Below are positions 1-6,873 of a stretch of DNA of 7,724 nucleotides, one piece after another. A program made the position numbers and the translations under genes. Every line of letters starts with the position of its first letter. Position 1 is the first letter of the stretch. This DNA comes from Dehalococcoidia bacterium (GTDB lineage Bacteria; Chloroflexota; Dehalococcoidia; GIF9; UBA5629): assembly GCA_014384515.1 (NCBI GenBank), contig JACNFS010000104.1, positions 1 through 7,724 of the forward strand. Reading direction: 5' to 3'. The notes under the pieces are model-generated. The model was not told the DNA's origin, searched no databases, and was given only the letters and a program-made list of their open reading frames with translations.

Positions 1-1689
<1,689 letters not shown>

Positions 1690-1710
1690 CTTTACCTCCT
1701 TCTTAAGACT

Positions 1711-1737
1711 TTAGCAGTCTCGGCATGAGACTGCTAA
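1711..1737 (-). promoter_or_regulatory. CIRCE-like HrcA operator (symmetric variant)
   Basis: Inverted repeat TTAGCAGTC - 9 nt - GACTGCTAA. The HrcA operator CIRCE is TTAGCACTC-N9-GAGTGCTAA. Arm length and spacer length match exactly, and each arm differs at one position (C7 to G on the left, the matching G to C on the right), so the symmetry is kept. Pairing continues inward to 11 bp arms (1711-1721 with 1727-1737) around a 5-nt loop. It lies between the groES promoter and its Shine-Dalgarno and covers the expected transcription start, the standard place for HrcA repression. Confidence 0.88.
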
Positions 1738-1739
1738 TA

Positions 1740-1768
1740 ATATTAACACAAACAAGTTAGTTTGTAAA
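1740..1768 (-). promoter_or_regulatory. groES-groEL promoter
   Basis: On the minus strand, -35 TTTACA (1768-1763), a 17-bp spacer, and -10 TAATAT (1745-1740). The predicted start, about 1733, falls inside the CIRCE-like dyad. The spacer contains a perfect 6-bp inverted repeat, ACAAAC/GTTTGT (1748-1765). Confidence 0.8.
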
Positions 1769-1822
1769 GTCACTGCCTAGACACAATTATCCAATTCTCT
1801 TCAACAAATCACCCACTCGTGC

Positions 1823-2131
1823 CTACATCTCATATCCCGCCTTCTTGTAATCCTCTCTGGCTCTGTCTTCCAGGCCCGTTTTGTCGGCAAGCTCAGCAGC
1901 ATGACTCCACATCCCCTCTTTCTCAAAGTCATGCAACTTGCTTTCTGTTTCAGCTACCTCATCTGGGGTTTCAACAATGCAGGCACGAAACCGCGACGGG
2001 AGCTTTCTAACCACGGCTTGGCACTTCGGGCACTCGCCGAGGGGTTTATCATCCATCCTTTGCATAATCTCAAAGCCGTTTCGGCAATATTTGCAGCCTT
2101 CTCCGGCTGCCTTATACTCATAGATAGGCAT
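1823..2131 (-). CDS. FmdB-family zinc-ribbon protein
   Basis: Small soluble protein of 102 residues with the FmdB/CxxC_CxxC regulatory-type zinc ribbon. It starts MPIYEYKAAGEGCKYC, with Cys pairs at C13/C16 and C34/C37 (ECPKC) and the typical VRKLPSRF stretch after the second pair. Four Cys in CxxC pairs imply one bound zinc. The remaining ~55 residues are acidic and probably helical (TESKLHDFEKEG, ending in KKAGYEM). The family was named after a putative formamidase regulator, but its molecular function is unknown. The start is supported by AGAGGAAGG (2141-2149), nine bases before the ATG. It points toward groES on the same strand, 133 bp away, with no obvious terminator between them, so some read-through into groES-groEL is possible. 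No clear promoter was found for this gene. Confidence 0.85.
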   Translation of the reverse strand: MPIYEYKAAGEGCKYCRNGFEIMQRMDDKPLGECPKCQAVVRKLPSRFRACIVETPDEVAETESKLHDFEKEGMWSHAAELADKTGLEDRAREDYKKAGYEM

Positions 2132-2324
2132 GTTACACTACCTTCCTCTGATGCTTCGTTAACATCTCAAGAAAACCACCATACCACCTCCCTTATTTTG
2201 CCACTGGAGAAAGCTCCTTGTCCACTCCACCTCCCAAGCGAGGATGGCTTTTCGACAAGCACAGCCAGATGCCGACCAATCTCACCGAAGTTAATATCGT
2301 TTTCTCCCGGTGCTCGTTTGCTTA

Positions 2325-2353
2325 TTGATTGTTTACGCTATACCGTGTAAAAT
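2325..2353 (+). promoter_or_regulatory. Promoter of the xre-DUF488 operon
   Basis: -35 TTGATT (2325-2330), a 17-bp spacer and -10 TAAAAT (2348-2353). Initiation about 7 bp after the -10 falls at roughly 2360, only about 3 bp before the ATG at 2363, so the transcript would be leaderless or nearly so. The spacer and -10 are covered by the dyad at 2332-2351. Confidence 0.72.
2332..2351 (+). promoter_or_regulatory. Candidate operator, copy 1 (TTTAC...GTAAA dyad)
   Basis: Imperfect 20-bp dyad: TTTACGC, 6 nt, CGTGTAA, then A. Outer arms TTTAC/GTAAA match perfectly. Its right half, CGTGTAAA, is identical to that of the dyad at 3113-3132 in front of the DUF2851 gene, and both overlap the -10 region of a promoter. 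This is where a repressor would act. The Xre protein encoded 12 bp downstream is the natural candidate, which is an inference. Confidence 0.55.
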
Positions 2354-2362
2354 ATAGAGGAA

Positions 2363-2602
2363 ATGAGCCGAAAACGAAATCCGGTCAACTGGGATGGGCA
2401 GGGCGTTCGGGCGCTGAGGTGGCATTTGAGACTAACTCAAGCTAAGTTAGCCGAAGAGTTGGGCACCCGTCAGCAGACGATCAGCGAATGGGAAACTGGA
2501 ATGTACAAGCCGCGAGGAACTTCAGCCACTTTGCTGACCATAGTTGCCGAGCGTTCCGGTTTCAAGTATGGGTCAATCGTGAAAGAAGAGACAAAGGAGT
2601 GA
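2363..2602 (+). CDS. Xre-family helix-turn-helix transcriptional regulator
   Basis: Compact 79-residue DNA-binding protein, essentially one Cro/C1-type (HTH_3) domain. After a basic N-terminus (SRKRNPVNW), the helix-turn-helix covers about residues 25-46: TQAKLAEELG is the first helix, and RQQTISEWE (36-44) is the recognition helix, followed by the usual G-x-x-x-P (46-50). There is no ligand-binding or dimerisation domain beyond the final helix, so it probably acts as a small repressor. GAGG lies only two bases before the ATG, too close for a normal Shine-Dalgarno, while the promoter predicts a start about 3 bp upstream; near-leaderless translation fits better. The dyad overlapping its own promoter suggests autoregulation. 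The downstream DUF488 gene follows after one base and should be co-translated. Confidence 0.88.
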   Translation: MSRKRNPVNWDGQGVRALRWHLRLTQAKLAEELGTRQQTISEWETGMYKPRGTSATLLTIVAERSGFKYGSIVKEETKE

Positions 2603-2606
2603 GGTG
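2594..2606 (+). promoter_or_regulatory. Ribosome-binding site deciding the DUF488 start
   Basis: AAGGAG at 2594-2599, inside the last codons of xre, lies 4 bases before GTG 2604. This favours coupled translation from GTG 2604 over the internal ATG at 2646. Confidence 0.6.
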
Positions 2607-3086
2607 TACCCGGTCAAAGTAGGTTGCTGTGGTTTCCTCAAGGGGATGAAAAGCAATAGCCCGATTTACAGCTTCGGAACCAGCACCAGATCAAAAGCAG
2701 AGTTTACTGGATTGCTTCAAAGCCGTAGCATAGAAATGGTGATAGACGTTCGCCGCTTTCCCAGCAGCCGGATTGAACATTTCAAACAACAGCCACTGGT
2801 GCGACTACTGGCAGAAGTGCAGATTGACTATTTGTATTTGGGGGAAAAACTGGGTGGTTACCGGAGTGGTGGCTACCGAGCCTTTACCGCCACCCCAGAG
2901 TTTGAGCAGGGAATAGATATTGTGGAAAGAACGGCGGCGCAGAAGAGAAGCGCCATACTCTGTGCTGAGAGGCTTCCATGGCGATGCCACCGCCGGTTCA
3001 TCACTTCTGAATTACAAAAAAGAGGTTGGCAAATAACACATATTATCGACGAAAAGCGAACCTGGGTGCCAAGTAGACCGAGCTAG
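2604..3086 (+). CDS. DUF488 family protein with a DUF72-like N-terminal scar
   Basis: 160-residue soluble protein of the DUF488 family, whose function is unknown. Family hallmarks are IYSFGTSTRS (21-30; usually IGHSTR or IGTSNR), VIDVRRFPSSR (46-56, with D48 and R50), YLGEKLGG, and the C-terminal ILCAE..PWRCHRR signature (C120, E122, W126, R127, C128, H129, R130). The chosen start is GTG at 2604, one base after the xre stop, preceded by AAGGAG (2594-2599) with a 4-base spacer. An alternative ATG at 2646 fits the start of the DUF488 fold better but has AGGGG directly against it. The 15 residues between these starts (MYPVKVGCCGFLKGM) are not DUF488-like and resemble the beginning of DUF72 proteins (VGCCGFP...). 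A deletion joining the start of a DUF72 gene to DUF488 is therefore suspected. DUF488 and DUF72 genes are often neighbours, from memory. Confidence 0.85.
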   Translation: MYPVKVGCCGFLKGMKSNSPIYSFGTSTRSKAEFTGLLQSRSIEMVIDVRRFPSSRIEHFKQQPLVRLLAEVQIDYLYLGEKLGGYRSGGYRAFTATPEFEQGIDIVERTAAQKRSAILCAERLPWRCHRRFITSELQKRGWQITHIIDEKRTWVPSRPS

Positions 3087-3103
3087 TCGATTTTCAAAAA
3101 TTT

Positions 3104-3134
3104 TTGCTCATGTCTACACGTAATCGTGTAAAAC
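3104..3134 (+). promoter_or_regulatory. Promoter of the DUF2851 gene
   Basis: A -10 TAAAAC (3129-3134) with a possible -35 TTGCTC (3104-3109) at a long 19-bp spacing. It is preceded by the A/T palindrome CAAAAATTTTTG (3095-3106). The -10 ends 4 bp before the ATG at 3139, so initiation would fall at or just inside that start codon. It is weaker than the xre promoter but has the same arrangement relative to the CGTGTAAA half-site. Confidence 0.5.
3113..3132 (+). promoter_or_regulatory. Candidate operator, copy 2 (TACACG-TAAT-CGTGTA)
   Basis: Perfect 6-bp inverted repeat TACACG (3115-3120), TAAT, CGTGTA (3125-3130). Extended to 20 bp it aligns without gaps with the dyad at 2332-2351. The shared consensus is TTTACACG-N4-CGTGTAAA, and the right half is identical in both. 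It overlaps the -10 of the DUF2851 promoter. Confidence 0.58.
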
Positions 3135-3138
3135 TAAG

Positions 3139-4473
3139 ATGAACCCAGACATGTCAGAAAAAATTATTGCCCTTATTTGGCAACGCCAGTTGGTAGCCAG
3201 CCTGGTTACTGATGCCGGTGAACAACTTCAGATAATCCATCCGGGTAGAGTTAGTAGCGGCAGTGGTTGTGATTTCACAGATGCTGTCTTCGCCATCGAC
3301 GGCAAAGTAATAAAAGGAGACATCGAGATCCATGTTAAATCCAGCCAGTGGTATAGCCACGGTCATCATCAAGACGCAAAATACAACAACATAGTCCTAC
3401 ATGTCGTGATGTGGCGTGATAGCCAATCTCCTACCCTGCTGCAGAATGGCAACACTGTTCCCACAATTTGTCTAGGTTCTTTCCTTGGCGACTCTTTGGG
3501 CAAGCTAAGGCACCAACCCTACGTATCCAACTACCCACTACCTTCGTGCCCACAAGCAACAAGGTTTTCAAACACCGAATCTTTGAGCAAATTGCTCACT
3601 GCCGCCGGCGAGGAAAGGTTCGCCGCCAAGACAACTTACTTTCACACAGCTCTAAACCGAGAAGAGGCTGGGCAGGTGCTTTTTCGAGGCCTGGCCAGAG
3701 CTTTAGGCTATGCCAGGAATGCCAAACCCTGTGAGGAACTCGCCGATAGGTTACTCCTCAGCTCCTTACAAAAAGTCGAACTTCAAACTAGTGCCGCTAG
3801 ACAAGCCTGGATCTTAGGAACTGCCGGGCTCTTACCTTCCCAGCGGCTTAAGCTGCGATGCAATCTGGCCGAAGATGGAGAGGTCGAGGAGCTAGAAACG
3901 ATATGGCGCTCCAGCGGTGCAGTCGAAACTATGAAGGAAACCGACTGGTGTTTTTTCAGAGTGCGCCCCGACAACTTCCCTACTCGGCGGCTCGTCGCCC
4001 TGAGCTATATCCTGGCCCGGTATAACAAATCAGGGCTACTCCCAGGAATAGTGAAACTGGTGAAGAAAGCACCTCGGGGGAGTGAACATCGCTGGCTGGA
4101 AAATGGCTTAACTATCGCCAGTCAAGGCTACTGGGCAAATCACTTCGACTTCGGCGTTACCAAGAAAGCAAGCTCAGCTCTTTTGGGCCGGGAGAAAGCT
4201 GCCCAGATAGCAATAAATACAATATTGCCGTTCGTCTGTGCTTGGGACGAGATAAGCGCTGAGCCAAAGCTGAAGAAAAAAGCCGCTGAGATTTACCACC
4301 ATTATCCGAAGCCGGGAGACAATGAGCTAACTCGCTATATGAAACAACAGCTTCTGCTTAAGCCAGATGTTGGTCTTTCCGCCTGTCAACAACAGGGGCT
4401 GATTCATATCTTCAAGAATTACTGTCGTCACCGAGACTGTAGCCAATGTCCAGTGGCATCTAACCGAGAATAA
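3139..4473 (+). CDS. DUF2851 family protein
   Basis: 444-residue soluble protein matching DUF2851, a bacterial family of unknown function. The conserved N-terminal block reads HPGR (34-37), [16 protein letters not shown] (40-55), [20 protein letters not shown] (60-79) and YNNIVLHVV (82-90). Invariant-looking residues include D45, E63, H65, K67, W71, H74, H77, D79, N83/N84 and H88. The middle is a long, probably helical region. The C-terminus has [10 protein letters not shown] and four Cys, C416, C429, C434 and C437 (C-x12-C-x4-C-x2-C), which could bind zinc or an Fe-S cluster. The acidic residue plus E-x-H-x-K layout is reminiscent of a PD-(D/E)XK-type nuclease core, but that is inference. 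No Shine-Dalgarno precedes either ATG 3139 or the in-frame ATG 3151, so initiation may be leaderless. It has its own promoter with the same dyad as xre. Its 3' end overlaps convergent tsaD by 14 bp. Confidence 0.85.
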   Translation: MNPDMSEKIIALIWQRQLVASLVTDAGEQLQIIHPGRVSSGSGCDFTDAVFAIDGKVIKGDIEIHVKSSQWYSHGHHQDAKYNNIVLHVVMWRDSQSPTLLQNGNTVPTICLGSFLGDSLGKLRHQPYVSNYPLPSCPQATRFSNTESLSKLLTAAGEERFAAKTTYFHTALNREEAGQVLFRGLARALGYARNAKPCEELADRLLLSSLQKVELQTSAARQAWILGTAGLLPSQRLKLRCNLAEDGEVEELETIWRSSGAVETMKETDWCFFRVRPDNFPTRRLVALSYILARYNKSGLLPGIVKLVKKAPRGSEHRWLENGLTIASQGYWANHFDFGVTKKASSALLGREKAAQIAINTILPFVCAWDEISAEPKLKKKAAEIYHHYPKPGDNELTRYMKQQLLLKPDVGLSACQQQGLIHIFKNYCRHRDCSQCPVASNRE

Positions 4474-5446
4474 GACTGGGCACCACGTCAATGTCATAGC
4501 CATCGGTCGCGCCCAGTTGGAAATGATAATAACCACAGGCAGCAATCATAGCTGCGTTATCGGTGCACAGACTCGGAGGCGGTATCAGGACCGGAATAGG
4601 TGAGTTGCGTACAAAGTGGTCACCAAGAGCTTTATTAGCTGCCACACCACCGCCCAGCAGTACCTGCCCAACCCCCAGTCTTTCACCAGCCTGTAGAGTT
4701 TTAGTAACCAGAACATCGACTATCGCCTGCTGGAAGCTAGCCGCTGCTTCGACCACGAAAGAGGCATCCAAAGAATCCTTGTCCTGCACTAGATGGAGCA
4801 ACGCCGTTTTCAACCCGCTAAAGCTAAAATCGTCACTACCTTTGAGCCAGGCCCGAGGCAGAGGCAAAGAAGGTGTCCCGTTTTTGGCCGCCTCCTCAAT
4901 AGCTGGGCCACCGGGATAACCGAGGTTCAAAATCCTGGCCCCCTTATCGAACGCCTCACCAGCGGCATCGTCACGAGTCCGCCCCAGCCTTTCGAACTGC
5001 CCATGTCCGGTCATCAACACCAAGTCACTGTGCCCCCCGGAAGCGATAAGGCAGAGGCAAGGAAACACCGGCTGCTCGTTACCCAGCCAGTTGGAGTAAA
5101 TATGACCCTCGAGGTGATTAATACCAAGAAGAGGCAAACCTTGGGTCAAAGCAATCGCTTTAGCTACATTCACCCCGACCAATAGCGAGCCTGCCAGGCC
5201 GGGACCAAAGGTTACTGCGATAGCAGCTATGTCCTGCCAGGCGACTTTGGCCTCAGCCATAGCACTTTCTACCACCGGCAAGACTGTAAGCAGGTGCTGT
5301 CTTGAGGCAACTTCAGGGACGATCCCACCATAGCGAGCGTGAATATCCACCTGGGAGGCAACGATGTTCGACAGAATACCGGCCCCGTCCTCGACAACAG
5401 CAGCCGCAGTTTCATCGCAGGAAGTTTCGATAGCCAGGATTCTCAT
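4460..5446 (-). CDS. tsaD: tRNA threonylcarbamoyladenosine transferase TsaD (Gcp/Kae1)
   Basis: Universal cytoplasmic enzyme that transfers the threonylcarbamoyl group from threonylcarbamoyl-AMP to A37 of ANN-decoding tRNAs, forming t6A; it works with TsaB and TsaE, not seen here. The 328 residues show the full ASKHA-fold signature: [10 protein letters not shown] (4-13), [12 protein letters not shown] (40-51), [14 protein letters not shown] (78-91), and the metal-binding HLEGH (H111 and H115). These are followed by SGGHSDLV (136-143), the GGGVAAN nucleotide-binding motif, and CTDNAAMIA with metal ligand D296. Length is normal for the family and no key residue is missing. The ATG at 5446 gives the classic [13 protein letters not shown] start; no good Shine-Dalgarno precedes it, but an extended -10 lies just upstream. 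It is transcribed alone and converges on the DUF2851 gene. Confidence 0.97.
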   Translation of the reverse strand: MRILAIETSCDETAAAVVEDGAGILSNIVASQVDIHARYGGIVPEVASRQHLLTVLPVVESAMAEAKVAWQDIAAIAVTFGPGLAGSLLVGVNVAKAIALTQGLPLLGINHLEGHIYSNWLGNEQPVFPCLCLIASGGHSDLVLMTGHGQFERLGRTRDDAAGEAFDKGARILNLGYPGGPAIEEAAKNGTPSLPLPRAWLKGSDDFSFSGLKTALLHLVQDKDSLDASFVVEAAASFQQAIVDVLVTKTLQAGERLGVGQVLLGGGVAANKALGDHFVRNSPIPVLIPPPSLCTDNAAMIAACGYYHFQLGATDGYDIDVVPSLILG

Positions 5447-5454
5447 ATCTCAGA

Positions 5455-5463
5455 ATTATAGCA
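5455..5463 (-). promoter_or_regulatory. tsaD promoter, extended -10
   Basis: On the minus strand TGC-TATAAT: a perfect -10 with the TGn extension. Initiation about 7 bp further, near 5448, falls two bases before the ATG at 5446, so the mRNA should be leaderless or almost so. The nearest -35-like hexamer, TTGCAA (5486-5481), is 20 bp away, too far to count on. Confidence 0.7.
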
Positions 5464-5494
5464 TAAGTCGATAGAACGACTTGCAAATGAGACT

Positions 5495-5647
5495 GTTTAG
5501 CAATCCCACCCGTGATTCTGAGCCCTTCGCTTCCTGTCATTGCGAGCAAAGCGAAGCAATCTCGGCGCACGGGGGTGAGGAGAAACAGAGCGCTGCCCCA
5601 AAAAAAGCCACAGAGATTGCCGCGGCACTGCGTGCCTCGCAATGACA
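5495..5647. repeat. Palindromic intergenic repeat, copy 1
   Basis: The core has perfect 12-bp terminal inverted repeats, TGTCATTGCGAG (5535-5546) and CTCGCAATGACA (5636-5647). Each is backed by a GCAATCTC / GAGATTGC inner arm and, on the right, a GGCAC-TGC-GTGCC hairpin (5624-5636). This is a common non-coding REP/MITE-like repeat seen in many bacterial genomes. A flank, GTTTAGCAATCCCACC (5495-5510), is shared with copy 2. Here a 24-bp stretch resembling another repeat type (TTCTGAGCCCTTCGCTTC) sits between flank and core. No transposase is present. Confidence 0.82.
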
Positions 5648-5738
5648 AAGAGCGGGCAAACCCTCGCCCCGGCAGCCACCTCCGAGCAACCTTAAAAGAT
5701 CGCACTACATGCTATTTGGGGTCATTGCGGGGAAGCAC

Positions 5739-5800
5739 TTTTAAGTTTCGACCTGTCATTTTGCATTTTTGTCTTTAACTTTTGCATTTCGACCCAAAAT
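5739..5800. repeat. Three degenerate 20-21-bp tandem units
   Basis: Units at 5739-5758, 5759-5779 and 5780-5800 each begin TTTT. Units 2 and 3 share TTTTGCATTT exactly, and units 1 and 3 share TTTCGACC at offset positions. The period is close to two helical turns. No function is known; it lies about 90 bp upstream of the pdxS -10. Confidence 0.45.
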
Positions 5801-5810
5801 CTTCCGCCTA

Positions 5811-5848
5811 CCCCTTTGCTATGCTCGGGGCTTCGACTCAGGATGACA
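5811..5848. repeat. Half-copy of a second palindromic repeat type
   Basis: CTTTGCTATGCTCGGGGC, then TTCGACTCAGGATGACA. Read on the minus strand it begins TGTCATCCTGAGTCGAAGCC, the form of a widespread TGTCAT-CCTGAG intergenic repeat. A TGTCAT at 5754-5759 could be the remains of the opposite end, 95 bp away. The rest of a full palindrome is missing. Confidence 0.5.
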
Positions 5849-5887
5849 ACTAAACACTTTCTTGAAATTCGCTTTGCCCATGCTAAG

Positions 5888-5896
5888 TGCTATAAT
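5888..5896 (+). promoter_or_regulatory. pdxS-pdxT promoter, extended -10
   Basis: TGC-TATAAT, identical to the nine bases in front of tsaD. Initiation is expected near 5903, giving a leader of about 88 nt before the pdxS ATG. No good -35 is present at 17 bp; TTGAAA (5862-5867) is 23 bp upstream. Confidence 0.65.
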
Positions 5897-5902
5897 TGTA
5901 GA

Positions 5903-5990
5903 CAAGATAGAAGGAGGCAGGTAACTCAGCTTGCCAAACTAAACAAGCCTGAGTAGAATATGCTAAAAGGATACTCTTGGGAGAGGGGAA
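5903..5990 (+). other. pdxS 5' leader with hairpin and orphan Shine-Dalgarno
   Basis: The leader contains AAGGAGG (5911-5917) that is not followed by a start codon at normal spacing. Next comes a hairpin with arms ACTCAGCTTG (5924-5933) and CAAG-C-CTGAGT (5944-5954), 10 bp with one bulged C and a 10-nt loop. No U-tract follows, so it is not a terminator. The true pdxS ribosome-binding site, GGGAGAGGGG, is at the end (5979-5988). No known riboswitch was recognised. Confidence 0.45.
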
Positions 5991-6872
5991 ATGGATACAG
6001 GTACATGGAAAGTTAAGTCAGGACTGGCCCAGATGCTGAAGGGCGGTGTGATTATGGATGTGGTCACGCCGGAGCACGCAAAAATTGCTGAGGACGCTGG
6101 AGCCTGTGCTGTCATGGCGCTGGAGCGCGTGCCAGCAGATATTCGAGCTGCCGGCGGAGTGGCTCGAATGGCTGACCCAACAGTAATTACTGCCATAATG
6201 GAAACAGTCAGCATCCCGGTGATGGCTAAATGCCGTATTGGACATTTTGTCGAGGCTCAAGTACTGGAAGCGCTGGGAGTTGACTTCATTGACGAATCAG
6301 AAGTGCTAACGCCGGCTGATGAGAGCCATCATGTCTGGAAACACGATTTCAAGATTCCTTTCGTCTGTGGCTGCCGCGATTTAGGTGAAGCCTTACGCCG
6401 CATCGCCGAAGGTGCAGCCATGATTCGAACCAAAGGGGAAGCTGGCACCGGTAACATTGTCGAGGCTGTGAGACACATGCGGGCAGTCCAGGATAGTATT
6501 CGCAAGCTCCAGGCTACGCCCACAGATGAGCTCACCAGCGAAGCCAAAGCCCTGGGCGCCTCTCTCGAGCTAGTGATGGAAATACATAAGACGGGCAAAT
6601 TACCCGTAGTCAATTTCGCCGCCGGCGGTGTAGCTACGCCAGCCGATGCAGCATTGATGATGCAACTGGGCGCCGATGGTAACTTCGTTGGCTCGGGCAT
6701 TTTCAAATCCAGCAATCCTGAGGCGGTAGCCAAGGCTATCGTCAAGGCGACTACCCATTACCAAGACCCGGCAATCATTGCTGACGTATCCAAAGCCCTA
6801 GGAGCGGCCATGCCTGGGTTAGACATAAAAACCATACCCCCAGAAGAATTACTGGCAACCAGAGGCTGGTAG
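5991..6872 (+). CDS. pdxS: Pyridoxal 5'-phosphate synthase subunit PdxS
   Basis: Synthase subunit of the DXP-independent vitamin B6 pathway. It condenses ribose 5-phosphate, glyceraldehyde 3-phosphate and ammonia from PdxT into pyridoxal 5'-phosphate. The 293-residue (beta/alpha)8-barrel protein is full length. Visible signatures are GGVIMDVV with D23, the long [21 protein letters not shown] block (43-63), and [12 protein letters not shown] with the Schiff-base lysine K80 (K81 in B. subtilis). Further on are [11 protein letters not shown] (101-111), [11 protein letters not shown] with the second catalytic lysine K148, [24 protein letters not shown], and the terminal TRGW. In B. subtilis numbering every landmark is shifted by one. 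The ATG follows GGGAGAGGGG with short spacing. It is the first gene of a two-gene operon with pdxT, one base apart. Confidence 0.98.
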   Translation: MDTGTWKVKSGLAQMLKGGVIMDVVTPEHAKIAEDAGACAVMALERVPADIRAAGGVARMADPTVITAIMETVSIPVMAKCRIGHFVEAQVLEALGVDFIDESEVLTPADESHHVWKHDFKIPFVCGCRDLGEALRRIAEGAAMIRTKGEAGTGNIVEAVRHMRAVQDSIRKLQATPTDELTSEAKALGASLELVMEIHKTGKLPVVNFAAGGVATPADAALMMQLGADGNFVGSGIFKSSNPEAVAKAIVKATTHYQDPAIIADVSKALGAAMPGLDIKTIPPEELLATRGW

Positions 6873-6873
6873 A

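Larger units (their letters stand above)
2132..2362. other. Divergent intergenic region between zinc-ribbon gene and xre
   Basis: 231 bp between the divergently transcribed zinc-ribbon gene and the Xre-type regulator. The left end holds the Shine-Dalgarno of the zinc-ribbon gene and the right end the xre promoter and dyad. No convincing gene, repeat or RNA was seen in the middle. A minus-strand frame is open across most of it but lacks a start codon with a ribosome-binding site. Confidence 0.6.
5447..5990. other. Repeat-rich intergenic region between tsaD and pdxS
   Basis: About 540 bp with no supportable gene. From left to right it holds the tsaD promoter, a palindromic repeat copy (5495-5647), a truncated GTCATTGCGGGGAAGCA half-site (5721-5736), three degenerate 20-21-bp units (5739-5800), a half-copy of a second repeat type (5811-5848), and the pdxS promoter and leader. 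Open frames across it are translations of the repeats. Confidence 0.75.

Noticed and set aside
1901..2350. 149-codon plus-strand open frame
   Set aside because: It runs antisense through most of the zinc-ribbon gene, has no ribosome-binding site and shows no family resemblance, whereas the minus-strand gene has conserved CxxC pairs and a Shine-Dalgarno.
2132..2362. Minus-strand frame open across the intergenic region
   Set aside because: No ATG, GTG or TTG with a ribosome-binding site near its start, and the peptide is not recognisable.
5535..5647. Insertion sequence with terminal inverted repeats
   Set aside because: Only 113 bp with no transposase; better described as a non-autonomous palindromic repeat.
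5412..5778. Open frames on both strands (e.g. minus 5412-5705, plus 5512-5778) that could be read as proteins
   Set aside because: They are translations of the TGTCATTGCGAG palindromic repeat; peptides of the RLLRFARND / LPRHCVPRNDK type are the familiar artefact of this repeat, and no ribosome-binding site supports them.
5739..5800. CRISPR array
   Set aside because: Only three degenerate adjacent units without spacers and no cas genes.
5924..5954. Rho-independent terminator before pdxS
   Set aside because: The stem is not GC-rich and no run of T follows it.
5960..6016. 18-codon ORF from ATG 5960 overlapping the pdxS start
   Set aside because: No Shine-Dalgarno at proper distance and nothing leader-peptide-like in its codons; pdxS has its own good site.
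6329..6745. 138-codon minus-strand open frame opposite pdxS
   Set aside because: Shadow of the fully conserved pdxS gene, with no independent support.
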